DNA of 58,487 nucleotides. Source: an uncultured Lachnospiraceae bacterium (lineage in GTDB: Bacteria > Bacillota > Clostridia > Lachnospirales > Lachnospiraceae). Positions 32,575 through 42,151 of the stretch are shown here, piece by piece. Under the pieces are notes generated by a model, which was not told the DNA's origin, searched no databases, and saw nothing but the letters and a program-made list of their open reading frames with translations. Position numbers and translations under genes: made by a program. The stretch is taken from NCBI GenBank assembly GCA_902777355.1, contig CACYTU010000039.1, forward strand, positions 1 to 58,487. The letters run 5' to 3'. Each line of letters opens with the position of its first letter. Positions within the stretch are counted from its first letter, which is position 1.

Positions 32575-34038
32575 ATGGCAGGAAAAGATTCTGAATATCG
32601 TGATAGAAGCAGCAATTTTAACAGACGGGGTTCCGCTTACTCCCCGGAAGGGATGATCGAGGACGAAGAAGACTATGAAGAATTTGTCCGCTCGATGGAA
32701 AGGAAGAACAGAAGAGTCCCTTCTTCCGCAGGAAGGCAGCCGGCGCCTGCCTCTTCAGGGGGAGGAAGACGAAGGCCGGAAAACGCCGGGGGACGTGATC
32801 ACGACAGCTTTCGCGGAGACTTTCGCGCTGCCCGGGATCTGGACGATGAAGCGGAATATTATGATCCGGGGCAGAGAGAAACGAGAGGAGGACAGAGGCA
32901 GCACCCGGAGGACCGGGGCGGCATCCGGACAGATGGATCCGGAGAACAGGACAAAGGCTCCGGAAGGCGCAGAAAAAAGGGGATCGGAAGTCTCATTCTG
33001 AAAATATTTCTGATACTTCTGCTCCTGATCGTTATCGCCGGAGGCCTTCTTTTTTACAAAATGAAGGACGTTCTCAAGCTGCAGAGGGTGAATTCCATTG
33101 ACCTCGAAGAACAGCTGAGTCCGGGGATTCCATATAAAGTCAGAGCAGACGAGTATATGAACGGATACAAGAATATAGCCCTTTTCGGTGTGGACTCCCG
33201 TTCCGGAGACCTGCTTGAGGGGGATAACCGCAGTGATACTATGATGATCTGCTCGATCAATGAGAAAACCGGTGAGATCAAGCTGGTCTCCCTCTATCGT
33301 GACACTCTCCTCGATGTGGGAGACGGCCAATACAGAAAAGCCAATACCGCCTACGCCCTTGGAGGACCTGCGCAGGCAATCGATATGATGAACAAGAATC
33401 TGGATCTCAATATCGTTGATTTTGTGACAGTTGGATTTGAGGGACTGGCGCACACGATCGATGCTCTCGGAGGAATCGAGATTGAAATCGATGAGGAGGA
33501 ACGGGGATATCTCAACCAGTATGTGCATGATATGCATCTGGAGCTGGGCACAGAGGATACTCCGGTTGAATCAGCCGGCCTGGTCACCATGAACGGTATT
33601 CAGGCGACTGCTTACAGCAGGATCCGCTATACAGCAGGAGATGATTTCCGCCGCGCGGAGCGCCAGCGCACTGTTTTGTCAAAGACGCTTGAAAAGGTCA
33701 GGTCCGCGTCCCCTGCCACGCTCGTGAAAGTGGCGGACAATGTCATGGGAGACGTCGCGACCTCCCTCTCCTCATCTGAGCTGCTCGGTCTGATTATGAA
33801 AGCCGGCAAGGCAGACCTCTCGGCGACAGGCGGTGTTCCGCTGGAAGAATACAGGGGATTCCGGACTAATTATGATGAGGGAGATTATGTCCTCCCTATG
33901 GACCTGAGCGATAATGTAATCTGGCTTCATGAGTTTCTCTTTAATGAATCGGACTACACTCTTTCTGATGAAGCGAAGGCCAGAAACACTGCGATTCAGG
34001 AGTACGGAATGTACAACAGCTGGGAAACAGGTTATTGA
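32575..34038 (+). CDS. LytR-CpsA-Psr (LCP) family cell-wall protein
   Basis: 487 residues. LCP enzymes transfer lipid-linked glycopolymers onto peptidoglycan outside the cell. A long charged, Gly/Arg-rich cytosolic N-terminus (1-140) is followed by one membrane segment (SLILKIFLILLLLIVIAGGLLFY, about 140-163), then the LCP domain: FGVDSRSGDLLEGDNRSDTMM, SLYRDTLLDVG, and an Arg-rich YSRIRYTAGDDFRRAERQR. These carry the Arg and Asp residues used for phosphate and metal binding. Start: ATG 32575 uses the GGAGGT just before it; the ATG at 32563 contains that site and is rejected. Confidence 0.88.
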   Translation: MAGKDSEYRDRSSNFNRRGSAYSPEGMIEDEEDYEEFVRSMERKNRRVPSSAGRQPAPASSGGGRRRPENAGGRDHDSFRGDFRAARDLDDEAEYYDPGQRETRGGQRQHPEDRGGIRTDGSGEQDKGSGRRRKKGIGSLILKIFLILLLLIVIAGGLLFYKMKDVLKLQRVNSIDLEEQLSPGIPYKVRADEYMNGYKNIALFGVDSRSGDLLEGDNRSDTMMICSINEKTGEIKLVSLYRDTLLDVGDGQYRKANTAYALGGPAQAIDMMNKNLDLNIVDFVTVGFEGLAHTIDALGGIEIEIDEEERGYLNQYVHDMHLELGTEDTPVESAGLVTMNGIQATAYSRIRYTAGDDFRRAERQRTVLSKTLEKVRSASPATLVKVADNVMGDVATSLSSSELLGLIMKAGKADLSATGGVPLEEYRGFRTNYDEGDYVLPMDLSDNVIWLHEFLFNESDYTLSDEAKARNTAIQEYGMYNSWETGY

Positions 34039-34143
34039 TGCTCTGCCCGTGTCTGCTTCTGTGTTCCGCAGCAGCAGACGTGAGCAATAAACCGGAACGG
34101 GAACCGCATATACAGGTCGGAATGAGTACAGCGAGGTTACAAC

Positions 34144-34503
34144 ATGACATTAAGAGAGTTTTACGATCGGACGGGCGGAGATTACGAGGGCGTTCTCAGC
34201 AGAGTGCTTGATGAGGGACGTATCCGAAAATATGTAAAAATGTTTAAGAATGATCCATGCTATGGGGAGCTGGAGATGTTTCTGGAAAAAGGGAATGTGG
34301 AGCAGGCTTTCCGGGCGTCACATACACTCAAGGGTGTGTGCCTGAATATCGGCTTCAACAGGCTTTACAGCTATACAGATACTGTTACAGAAGCCCTGCG
34401 AAGCAAAGATCTGGCTCTGGCATGTGAGAACATGCCGCATCTGAGGGCAAGCTATAAGGAGATTATAGAAGGAATTGATGCCGCCTGTGCAGAGGAGGCG
34501 TAA
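34144..34503 (+). CDS. stand-alone histidine phosphotransfer (HPt) protein
   Basis: 119 residues, all-helical pattern. HPt proteins relay phosphate between response regulators and hybrid kinases. The phosphorylated His is in FRASHTLKGVCLNIGF (His60), the standard HPt motif. No kinase or receiver gene is adjacent, so the partner is elsewhere. It follows the LCP gene on the same strand after 105 bp. No membrane segment. Confidence 0.82.
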   Translation: MTLREFYDRTGGDYEGVLSRVLDEGRIRKYVKMFKNDPCYGELEMFLEKGNVEQAFRASHTLKGVCLNIGFNRLYSYTDTVTEALRSKDLALACENMPHLRASYKEIIEGIDAACAEEA

Positions 34504-34981
34504 AGGCCTGTCTGCCGCTCCCTGCGAGATTCGGGAAGCGCAAGTGCCTGCGCCGCTTCAGTAAGGCCGGTGTGGAGGATGATTACGAACAGCTGCGTGA
34601 ATCGCGCAAGCGCGGAATGCGCTGTGCAGCACGCAGCTTTTCTCATTTTCGGGCCTCGGCTCACAGCTATGGAATAAAAGTATAAAACGTTTGTGAAATA
34701 TATAAAAATTATCTAACTATAAATACGGAAGTTTGGGGAATAATGTACAAAGCCCTGCCCTTTCTTAAAAAAACATAAACTTAATATTGTGGTTTTGAAA
34801 GAATCTGTTAAAATTGTACTTGTTGATGGACGGGCAGAAATCTACACCTGGAAAATAAAAAGGAAATCACATACCGGATATTGTGCCCGGAAATCATGTC
34901 GAGGTTACATGCAGAGGTGTGGATAATGCGGGAGGCAGAGGTCTGCTGCAGGTTACCGGTATTAGAAAAGAGGTAATAATC
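34504..34981 (+). other. intergenic region before mscL
   Basis: 478 bp without a convincing gene. A hairpin AGCTGCGTG/CACGCAGCT (34591-34638), with an inner CGCGC-AA-GCGCG, ends in TTTTCTC and is probably the terminator of the HPt gene. The rest is AT-rich and should contain the mscL promoter. Confidence 0.5.
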
Positions 34982-35419
34982 ATGAAAGGCTTTATTGAAG
35001 AGTTTAAGGAATTTATCAGCCGTGGCAATGTCATGGACATGGCAGTCGGTATCATGATCGGCGGAGCTTTCACAGCAATCGTCACTTCTCTGGTCGATGA
35101 TATCATCAGTCCTATCCTGGGCGTTTTCGGAGGTCTGAATTTTGATCAGCTGAAAGTGAGTCTCGGGGGTGAGGTTACTCTGATGTATGGTAAGTTCATC
35201 ACCGCAGTGATCAACTTCCTGATCATGGCTTTTATTCTTTTCTCCATTATCAAAGCTCTCAATGCTGCATCTTCCAAGATTAAGAAGCCTGAAGAGGAAG
35301 AAGCTCCCACAACCAAGATGTGCCCTTACTGCATGTGTGATGATGTAGCGATCGGCGCTACAAAGTGCCCTCACTGCGCTTCTGTCCTTCCTGTTGAAGA
35401 GACCGCAGAGCAGGCTTGA
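34982..35419 (+). CDS. mscL: large-conductance mechanosensitive channel with zinc-ribbon tail
   Basis: 145 residues. MscL is a pentameric channel that opens under osmotic downshock. Seen: N-terminal amphipathic helix MKGFIEEFKEFISRGNVMDMAVG, first membrane helix with the gate region GIMIGGAFTAIVTSLVDDI, and second helix FLIMAFILFSIIKALN. The last 40 residues carry CPYC...CPHC, a zinc ribbon also seen in some other Firmicutes MscL proteins. Start ATG 34982 follows GAGGT; the frame is open upstream without a start context. Confidence 0.92.
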   Translation: MKGFIEEFKEFISRGNVMDMAVGIMIGGAFTAIVTSLVDDIISPILGVFGGLNFDQLKVSLGGEVTLMYGKFITAVINFLIMAFILFSIIKALNAASSKIKKPEEEEAPTTKMCPYCMCDDVAIGATKCPHCASVLPVEETAEQA

Positions 35420-35505
35420 TCTCCGGATATCTGAAAAATGCCGCAAGTGTGCGGCGCGGGGACAGGCGGCCGGGTAAATGACCGGCGGCAGCAAAATGAA
35501 AAACA

Positions 35506-35531
35506 GCGGAGACGGTTGTCTCCGCTTTTTT
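35506..35531 (+). terminator. terminator after mscL
   Basis: GCGGAGAC-GGTT-GTCTCCGC stem followed by six T residues. Confidence 0.9.
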
Positions 35532-35587
35532 CTATGACAAGACCAACAAACTGACAGGGACAATTTACCGACAGGAACATTTTGCTG

Positions 35588-37174
35588 ATGGATGATACAT
35601 ATACTGGCAACACGCATATACTACAGACGCAGCTGGAAAAATATGTCCGGCAGGGCCTTTATCCTCTACATATGCCGGGCCATAAAAGGCTGGTGCAGCC
35701 GGCACCCGGACTCCCGTCTTCCTGGGATCTCACGGAGGTTGAGGGCACAGATGACCTGCATGATGCGGGCGGGATTCTGTCTGACGCCATGAGGCGGACT
35801 GCCCGCCTGTGGGGGGCGGAAAGGACCTGGTATCTGGTCAACGGCTCTACATGCGGACTGCTGGCAGCGATCCGGTCTCTGGCCAGGAACGGGGCGGAGG
35901 TGATCTGTGCCAGAAACTGTCATAAGGCAGTGTTCCATGCGATCGGGCTCTCGGGATATCGGGTGCGCTGGCTCATGCCTGCCGTGAATGAAGAATGGGG
36001 TATCTGCGGCGGAATCAGTGCTCTTCAGGTGCAGGCTGCTCTCAGCAGATACCCTGCTGCAAAAGCGGTGATACTGACAAGTCCCACTTATGAAGGGATT
36101 CTTTCGGATATAAAAGGAATCTGCCGCGTCTGCCATGAGAAAGGGATTCCTGTACTGGTGGATGAAGCCCACGGAGCCCATCTGATGCCCCTTTCCGCAG
36201 CCTCCGGTTTCCCTGCCGGCGCCCTTGCGGGGGGAGCGGATCTGGTGGTCCAAAGTCCCCACAAGACTCTTCCCAGTCTCACGCAGACGGCGCTTCTTCA
36301 CTTACAGGGAAGGATTGCGGATCCTGCGCGGGTGGAAGAGGAACTGGATATATTTGAGACTAGTTCGCCTTCCTATCCGCTTATGGCTTCTCTGGACGGA
36401 TGTACGGGTATCCTGCGGGAGCAGGGGGAAGAACTCTTTCAGAGATGGGCTGACAGAATAGGACGCTTCGATGTGACTGTCCGCAGCAGACTTCACAGGA
36501 TCCGGATCCTGGGCCATACAGATTATTCTTCTGCCTATGGAGTCTGTGATCCCGGGAAAATACTGATCGATGCCGGACCGGTCGGAATGGACGGCAGGAA
36601 GATAGCAGGAATACTCCGGGAGAAATACCGGATGGAGACGGAGATGACCCGGGGGAGTCTGGTCCTGGCCATGACCAGTATCTGCGACGAGGAGGAAGCC
36701 CTTGACAGGCTGGCCCTTGCTCTGGAAGAGATAGAAAAGTCCTGTGCCTGCAGCAGCCCTTCACCTGCAGCGGCCATGGGAAAAGTTCCTGGCCGCAATA
36801 TGAAAATGAGCACAGCCCATGTAAAAAAAGAAGAGTCGAAAGAGGAAAAAAATGAGAGCGCAAAGCAGGAGATGATTGCCGGGACGGTACAGAATAATAC
36901 ATACATCCGGATACTTTCAGGCCTGAAGCCTGTAGTCTTCTGTACGATTGAACAGGCGGCTGCCCGGGAGTCTGAATATGTGTCTCTCGACCTGGTCACA
37001 GGCAGAATCTGTGCCGAATATCTCTATTTTTATCCTCCCGGAATCCCTGTCCTGGCTCCGGGGGAGATCATCACGAAGAAGCTGACTGAGCTTCTGAAAG
37101 AGGCAGACAGGGAAGGAGCAGCATTTTACAGACACGCCCCGGACATAAGGATGATCCGCTGTTTACGCGAGTAG
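35588..37174 (+). CDS. Orn/Lys/Arg decarboxylase-family PLP enzyme
   Basis: 528 residues. Fold type I PLP enzymes of this family decarboxylate basic amino acids to polyamines. Seen: YPLHMPGHKRL near the start, VNGSTCGLLAAI, VDEAHGAHL (PLP-ring Asp and His), and the Schiff-base lysine in QSPHKTLPSLTQT (Lys226). The C-terminal domain is interrupted by a Lys/Glu-rich stretch (about 395-430) that is probably a flexible loop. Start ATG 35588 follows CAGGAAC; TTG 35582 is possible. The substrate (Lys, Arg or Orn) cannot be told by eye. It lacks the N-terminal wing domain of the large E. coli enzymes, as usual in Gram-positives. Confidence 0.85.
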   Translation: MDDTYTGNTHILQTQLEKYVRQGLYPLHMPGHKRLVQPAPGLPSSWDLTEVEGTDDLHDAGGILSDAMRRTARLWGAERTWYLVNGSTCGLLAAIRSLARNGAEVICARNCHKAVFHAIGLSGYRVRWLMPAVNEEWGICGGISALQVQAALSRYPAAKAVILTSPTYEGILSDIKGICRVCHEKGIPVLVDEAHGAHLMPLSAASGFPAGALAGGADLVVQSPHKTLPSLTQTALLHLQGRIADPARVEEELDIFETSSPSYPLMASLDGCTGILREQGEELFQRWADRIGRFDVTVRSRLHRIRILGHTDYSSAYGVCDPGKILIDAGPVGMDGRKIAGILREKYRMETEMTRGSLVLAMTSICDEEEALDRLALALEEIEKSCACSSPSPAAAMGKVPGRNMKMSTAHVKKEESKEEKNESAKQEMIAGTVQNNTYIRILSGLKPVVFCTIEQAAARESEYVSLDLVTGRICAEYLYFYPPGIPVLAPGEIITKKLTELLKEADREGAAFYRHAPDIRMIRCLRE

Positions 37175-37229
37175 GTGCCTCATCAGAAAAACCTTCTGAA
37201 AGTCCTCAGGAATTTTAAAAGGAGGCTTT

Positions 37230-38666
37230 ATGTCTATAGAAACAAAACCCGGAGAACTCCGTGATCTGAATGCCCGCAAAGTTTTTATGATAGGAATAGG
37301 CGGATGCAGTATGTCCGGCCTCGCCCTGCTTCTCAAAAGCTATGGGTACGACGTCTCAGGCTCTACCAGTATTGATACAGAATATATTCCGGCTCTGACA
37401 AAACAGGGAATCCGCGTCTATGCCGAGGATAATCCGGAAGATATGGCAGGTTCGGATCTGGTCATTTATTCCCATGCCATAACAGCGGAAAACCCAATGG
37501 TCAAAGCTGCCCGAAAAAATGGGATCCCACTTAAGTCCAGATCCTGGCTGCTGGGCAAGCTGTCCGGGGAATTTGAGCGATCGATCTCTGTCTGCGGCAC
37601 CCATGGGAAGACTACCGTCACATCAATGATTTCCCAGATCCTGATCGATACAGATCAGGATCCGACTGTTCATATCGGGGGTATTTATCCGCCGATCGGG
37701 GGAAACGTACGCAGTGGGAAAAGCAGTCTGTTCCTCACGGAAGCGTGTGAATACCAGAGAAGCTTTCTGAGCCTCCACCCCACGGGAATCGTTCTGCTCA
37801 ATATTGACAGGGATCATCTGGACTGCTATCGGGACATTGACGAGATTGAAGAGACTTTTGGCTCTTTTTTGAAACAGCTGCCTGAAGACGGATGGGTGCT
37901 GGGATGCGGAGAAGACAGCAGAGTGCTGAAACTGCTCAAGTCATCGAACTGCAGAACTTTTGCCTACGGCCTTTCCGACACCTGTGATTATTACATGGAA
38001 AAACCTTCAGAGGACTCAGAAGGCTATTATCAGTTTGATTTCTGCCATAATGGCGAAAAACTGGGGCATGTGCACATGGGAATTCCCGGTCTTTTCAATG
38101 CCTTAAATGCCTTGTCAGCTCTTGGCGCGGCACATATCCTGGGCATAGATCCGGCTGCGGCCTGTGAGACAATAAGCAGATTCAGGGGAGCCCACCGCAG
38201 ATTCGAACTCACCGGCACCATAAACGGAGCCGAACTTATTATGGACTACGGCCATAATCCCACAGAGATGAGATACGCGGTCTCCATTGCGCGCAAGCGC
38301 TGCAAGGGAGGCAGGCTCTGGGCAGTCATGCAGCCCAATAACTACATCAGGGTAAAGACTCTTTTTCAGGACTTTCTCACTTGTACGGAAGAGGCGGATA
38401 TTACGCTTGTGACAGACATCTATGGATACAAGTACCAGGATACGGGCGACATCAGCAGCGGGATGCTGGTAGAGGGAATGCGCAGGCATCATGTCAATGC
38501 AGTCCTGACACCGGGACTTTCTGACGCTGCTGCAATGATTGAAAGCGGCGTCAGACCGGGAGACCTGGTCATAATGATGGGATGTGGAAATATCCATCTT
38601 TTAAACGATCTTCTCGTGAAAAAAGATGAAGAGCCGGTACAAGGGAAGGAGCTATCGGGAAAATGA
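37230..38666 (+). CDS. murC: UDP-N-acetylmuramate:L-alanine ligase-like Mur ligase
   Basis: 478 residues. MurC adds L-Ala to UDP-MurNAc in the cytosol with ATP. Seen: N-terminal Rossmann FMIGIGGCSMSGLALLL, P-loop VCGTHGKTTVTSMI (about 121-134), the NIDRDHLDCY motif, and the C-terminal DYGHNPTEMRYAV (ADP-binding domain). Strong ribosome site AGGAGG. The stop overlaps the start of the next gene by 4 bp (ATGA). Some anaerobes have a second MurC-like protein, so this could be a paralogue; the window has no other mur genes. Confidence 0.8.
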   Translation: MSIETKPGELRDLNARKVFMIGIGGCSMSGLALLLKSYGYDVSGSTSIDTEYIPALTKQGIRVYAEDNPEDMAGSDLVIYSHAITAENPMVKAARKNGIPLKSRSWLLGKLSGEFERSISVCGTHGKTTVTSMISQILIDTDQDPTVHIGGIYPPIGGNVRSGKSSLFLTEACEYQRSFLSLHPTGIVLLNIDRDHLDCYRDIDEIEETFGSFLKQLPEDGWVLGCGEDSRVLKLLKSSNCRTFAYGLSDTCDYYMEKPSEDSEGYYQFDFCHNGEKLGHVHMGIPGLFNALNALSALGAAHILGIDPAAACETISRFRGAHRRFELTGTINGAELIMDYGHNPTEMRYAVSIARKRCKGGRLWAVMQPNNYIRVKTLFQDFLTCTEEADITLVTDIYGYKYQDTGDISSGMLVEGMRRHHVNAVLTPGLSDAAAMIESGVRPGDLVIMMGCGNIHLLNDLLVKKDEEPVQGKELSGK

Positions 38667-39553
38667 AAGGAATCATAAGGGGAGGCGGACAAGGTACCCG
38701 CCTGCATCCTTCCACAAAAGCAGTCAATAAAAATTTGTACCCGGTCTATGACAAACCTGCGATCTATTATCCGATCTCGCTTTTGATCATGGCAGGGGTC
38801 ACTGACATCCTGATCGGTGTTTCTGCGGAGCATCAGGAGGCTTACTACAGGCTGCTTGGAGACGGGAGCCGTTTTGGCATCAACATCAGCTATTTCATCG
38901 AAGAGAGGACTATGACTCCTCCGGAAATGTTTCTGCAATGCAGGAGCTTTATCGGGACAGATTCCGTCGTTGTTGCCCTCGGGGACAATATTTTTGTCGG
39001 AGAAGACATTCGACAGACCTTGGAAGACGCGGCGGAAAATTTTGAAAAAACAAAAGGAGCCACCGTCTTCTGCAAAGAAGTAGATGACCCCTGGAATTAT
39101 GGTGTGGTGGAATACAAGGGCGACGGCAGTATCTGCAGTCTTGAAAGTAAGCCCCGGATTCCCAAAAGCAATAATGCGGTGACAGGGCTGTTCTTCTTCG
39201 ATGACACCTTGTTTGAAGTCATCGGCAGGACAAAACCGGCTGAAGACGGCTCTATAGTGCTGGCTGACCTGCTCGTAGAGTATCTCAGGGATGGCAGGCT
39301 GAATTCCGTCCTTCTGAATGAGGGTATCCAGTGGTTTGATGCCGGAACCCCCGAGAGGCTGTATCTGGCCTCCGGCGCAGTCAGGGCTTTTCAGCAGAGC
39401 CATGAAACCCTTGCGGGAAGTATAGAAGAAGCCGCGTTTGAGAAGGGCCTGATCGACCGGAACAGACTCAGCGAACTTGCCGCGGACATGAGCGCAGTTC
39501 CATTAGGGCAGTATCTGGCAGAACTGGCGCAGAAACCGGTCAGATGTGAATGA
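38663..39553 (+). CDS. rmlA: glucose-1-phosphate thymidylyltransferase-like nucleotidyltransferase
   Basis: 296 residues. RmlA makes dTDP-glucose for dTDP-sugars such as rhamnose. Seen: KGIIRGGGQGTRLHPSTKAVNKNLYPVYDKP, where the usual LAGG(S/N)GTRLYPLT is altered to RGGGQGTRLHPST. YYPISLLIMAGVTDILI, ALGDNIFVG (metal Asp) and GIQWFDAGTP are as expected. The changed first loop may affect nucleotide preference. It overlaps murC by 4 bp (coupled) and overlaps the convergent MATE gene by 14 bp at their 3' ends. Confidence 0.8.
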   Translation: MKGIIRGGGQGTRLHPSTKAVNKNLYPVYDKPAIYYPISLLIMAGVTDILIGVSAEHQEAYYRLLGDGSRFGINISYFIEERTMTPPEMFLQCRSFIGTDSVVVALGDNIFVGEDIRQTLEDAAENFEKTKGATVFCKEVDDPWNYGVVEYKGDGSICSLESKPRIPKSNNAVTGLFFFDDTLFEVIGRTKPAEDGSIVLADLLVEYLRDGRLNSVLLNEGIQWFDAGTPERLYLASGAVRAFQQSHETLAGSIEEAAFEKGLIDRNRLSELAADMSAVPLGQYLAELAQKPVRCE

Positions 39554-41327
39554 TGAGGTTATTCATTCCGTAAAGGCCGGTATACTTGACATCCTTGGCC
39601 AGCTTCATCATCATTTTTATGGCCGGCCCTTTTTCAGGATCGCTTTCATACTGCAGCTCCTTCTGATATTTTTCTACCGGATCAAAAGGTATGCCGTCAT
39701 CCCTGAATCTCAGGATCAGTTCATCGCCCTTTGCAAGCATACGGATATGCACATGGTGCGGCCGTCCGTCCGTGAATCCGTGCTGGACGATATTCCCTGC
39801 CATCTCTTCTACAGACAGAGAAACGATCTCCGCTTTATGTTTCTCAAAGCCTTTTTCCAGGGCAAAGGCGACCGCGATGCGGGAGATTCCCATGACATCA
39901 AACATAGAGTCCCCTTCGAAGCAGAGTTCATTCTCCGGCAGCACGCCGAAATCCGCGGGGAGCAAAAGCATTTTTTCCCGGAAGTTCTTTCCCTTCTGAC
40001 GCATTATATAAAGCACGGCAGCCATGACGACCGCCACATTGATAAAAGGTTTTGCAGCCCATGCTCCCCGATATCCGAGCCCGAAAAGGAAAGCCGCTGT
40101 CAGAGGAACAGGAAGCCCGAAATCCAGTATGAAACTGTAAATGTTGGCATAGAGCCTGCGTCCGGCTCCAATCAGATAAGACTGGAAGCAGTAGATGAAT
40201 ACATTCATGGGCATGGAGAGCGCAAAGAAGCGGATGGACTCGACGGCCATCTTCATGGTGGCAGCATCCCCGTTTCTGAGAAAAAGATGTCCCAGCGGCC
40301 CCGCGAAAATAAAAACGGCAGCGGCAGCAGAACAGGTCGTCATGAGCCCCTTTCGGACAGCAATTGCCTGAACATCCCGCAGGGCATCCCGGTCCTGCTC
40401 TCCGAAAAACATACTCGAGAAGGAAAGGAGTGTGCTGGCGGCTCCCAGCCACAGGGAGAAGCAGAACTTGAGTACCTGGTTGCCTACGCTCAATGCCGCG
40501 ATCACTTCACTGGTAAAGGATATGGCCAGCATATGGTTGATCGTAATGCCGCAGAAGGTATTACTGAGCTTCACCACTCCTGTGGGCATGCCGGTTATAA
40601 GTATCTCACGGCATTCCGACAGACGTATTTCTTTTGTCTGAAAGTGGAAAAAAGAACTTTTGCGTATAAAGTGACTTAACACGACCAGGAAGGAGGCTGC
40701 ATATCCGGCCGCAGTCGCCAGCCCGATCTGGAAAAGGCCTCCGTGCGTGATTTTGACCACAAAAAGATCCGCCACTATATCTACTACCGTCATTACTCCC
40801 GAGGATGTCACGACTATTTTATAGTCTCCGTCCATCTGCACAAAGGGGGTCAGGATATAGGTGGCGGCAAAAAAAGGCAGCCCTATACAATAACCTCTCA
40901 AATAATCGGAGGCGGGCTGCATCAGGTGGGCTATGCCTCCCCGCGCTCCCACGAGAACAGCGATCTGCCTGGAAAAAACAATGCTGAGCAGTGAAAGTAT
41001 AAGAGCTGCCGCAAGAGACATAATGACGGACTGGGAAAAAATGCGGTTTGCCCCTTCCTTGTCCCCTGCGCCGATCCGCCCCGAGGCCATCACATGGCCG
41101 CCTCTGGCTATGATGGAGGTCGAAATAGTCCGATAACCTACCAGAAGGAAAGAAGTGAGTCCGATCGCGGCGACTTCGTCCACATTATAATAAGAACCTA
41201 CTATGATACCATCTACAGTAGGTCCGATTGCAGTCGTCAGGTTCGAGGCGATAAAGGCGCCCATTGCAGTTGAAAACATCCGTTCAATCACAGCACTGTT
41301 GTTTCCGCTCTTATGTACTCTGCTCAT
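39540..41327 (-). CDS. MATE-family transporter fused to a histidine-kinase-type ATPase domain
   Basis: 595 residues. The first about 450 residues form about 12 membrane segments of the MATE multidrug/organic cation exporter type (N-terminal PTVDGIIVGSYYNVDEVAAIGLT; GLPFFAATYILTPFVQMDGDYK). The last about 130 residues are a cytosolic GHKL/HATPase domain: VSLSVEEMAGNIVQHGF (N box), LILRFRDDGIPFDP (G1 box) and YTGLYGMNNLIIHI (G2-like). It resembles RsbW-type anti-sigma kinases. Exporter and kinase-like domain in one chain is unusual and suggests ATP- or phosphorylation-linked control. The gene is alone on the minus strand. Confidence 0.85.
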   Translation of the reverse strand: MSRVHKSGNNSAVIERMFSTAMGAFIASNLTTAIGPTVDGIIVGSYYNVDEVAAIGLTSFLLVGYRTISTSIIARGGHVMASGRIGAGDKEGANRIFSQSVIMSLAAALILSLLSIVFSRQIAVLVGARGGIAHLMQPASDYLRGYCIGLPFFAATYILTPFVQMDGDYKIVVTSSGVMTVVDIVADLFVVKITHGGLFQIGLATAAGYAASFLVVLSHFIRKSSFFHFQTKEIRLSECREILITGMPTGVVKLSNTFCGITINHMLAISFTSEVIAALSVGNQVLKFCFSLWLGAASTLLSFSSMFFGEQDRDALRDVQAIAVRKGLMTTCSAAAAVFIFAGPLGHLFLRNGDAATMKMAVESIRFFALSMPMNVFIYCFQSYLIGAGRRLYANIYSFILDFGLPVPLTAAFLFGLGYRGAWAAKPFINVAVVMAAVLYIMRQKGKNFREKMLLLPADFGVLPENELCFEGDSMFDVMGISRIAVAFALEKGFEKHKAEIVSLSVEEMAGNIVQHGFTDGRPHHVHIRMLAKGDELILRFRDDGIPFDPVEKYQKELQYESDPEKGPAIKMMMKLAKDVKYTGLYGMNNLIIHI

Positions 41328-41874
41328 TTTTCAAAGCTCCCGCTGAATAGTTGTATCCTTCTATAATTTTTAATTTTCAACACTACAATTCATTTAAAGT
41401 CCATTTACTATAATATACTACTTCGTCAAGGTCTTCACCTGTAACTAATCCGGTGTTACAGTTCAGTCCCGCCTGATTCTTGGGGCGCCTTTTGTGCATT
41501 GCTGTTGAGGTGGGCCTTGAAAAACGCCGGTACTTGCTTTTTGCAAGCCCTGTGCGTTTTTCACGGAGCGGGAGCGTCCCACAGAAACAGTGATGCACAA
41601 AAGGTGTATTGTTTTCAGCAGGGTCTGAACTGTAACAATCCGGTATAGGTCACGGCCTTCACTTGTAAGCTGTCGTTGACTTTTAAGGATGTAATTCATA
41701 TAATAAGGCAAGGTGAAAGCCATTTGAAAAGCTTCGCGGCCATTGGCCCATGGATGCAGGACGGATTTTCTTCTGATCTCCGCCTGACGACGGCGGGATC
41801 ATCCGCCGGTTCATGAGGAGCGTAAATTGATAAAAATGCAGAGATTGAATATTTTTCAGAGAAAGGACATCAAC
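41328..41874. other. intergenic region containing a large palindrome
   Basis: 547 bp between the divergent MATE and SCIFF genes, with no convincing gene. It holds the 182-bp palindrome listed separately and, near 41690-41705, AT-rich promoter-like sequence (TTCATATAATAAGG) for the SCIFF operon. Confidence 0.5.
41455..41636. repeat. 182-bp imperfect palindrome (MITE-like or structured RNA)
   Basis: Nested inverted repeats: GTTACAGTTCAG (41455-41466) with CTGAACTGTAAC (41625-41636); a 21-bp arm at 41486-41506 with its imperfect complement at 41586-41606; TTGAAAAACGC (41517-41527) with GCGTTTTTCA (41554-41563). Perfect terminal inverted repeats of 12 bp fit a small non-autonomous element, and the inner arms fit a long hairpin. 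No clear target duplication was found. Confidence 0.6.
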
Positions 41875-42024
41875 ATGAAGCATATCGTGACATTGGATAC
41901 CCGTGATATGGCAAAGAGCGCTGTCAAGGGCGGCTGCGGCGAGTGCCAGACTTCCTGCCAGAGCGCATGCAAGACCAGCTGTGGTGTTGCAAACCAGGCC
42001 TGTGAAAACAAGGACGCGGAATAA
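41875..42024 (+). CDS. scfA: SCIFF peptide (six cysteines in forty-five residues)
   Basis: 49 residues, MKHIVTLDTRDMAKSAVKGG then CGECQTSCQSACKTSC...C. Six Cys are at 21, 24, 28, 32, 36 and 43. This is the hallmark ribosomal peptide of Clostridia, modified by its radical SAM partner, which makes Cys-Thr/Ser thioether links. Start ATG 41875 with AAAGGA 6 bp upstream; the ATG at 41836 has no such site. The maturase gene follows 127 bp downstream. The natural function of SCIFF is not known. Confidence 0.95.
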   Translation: MKHIVTLDTRDMAKSAVKGGCGECQTSCQSACKTSCGVANQACENKDAE

Positions 42025-42151
42025 TACAGAACAGCATGATCGTAAGCCTTCCTCTGAAGGCAAAAGGACATACATATTATGAGCCATGTACTCTTTGAGT
42101 TACTCTCTGAGCGCATGGCTCATTGCGTGTATAAAAAGGTTTAATTCTTAC

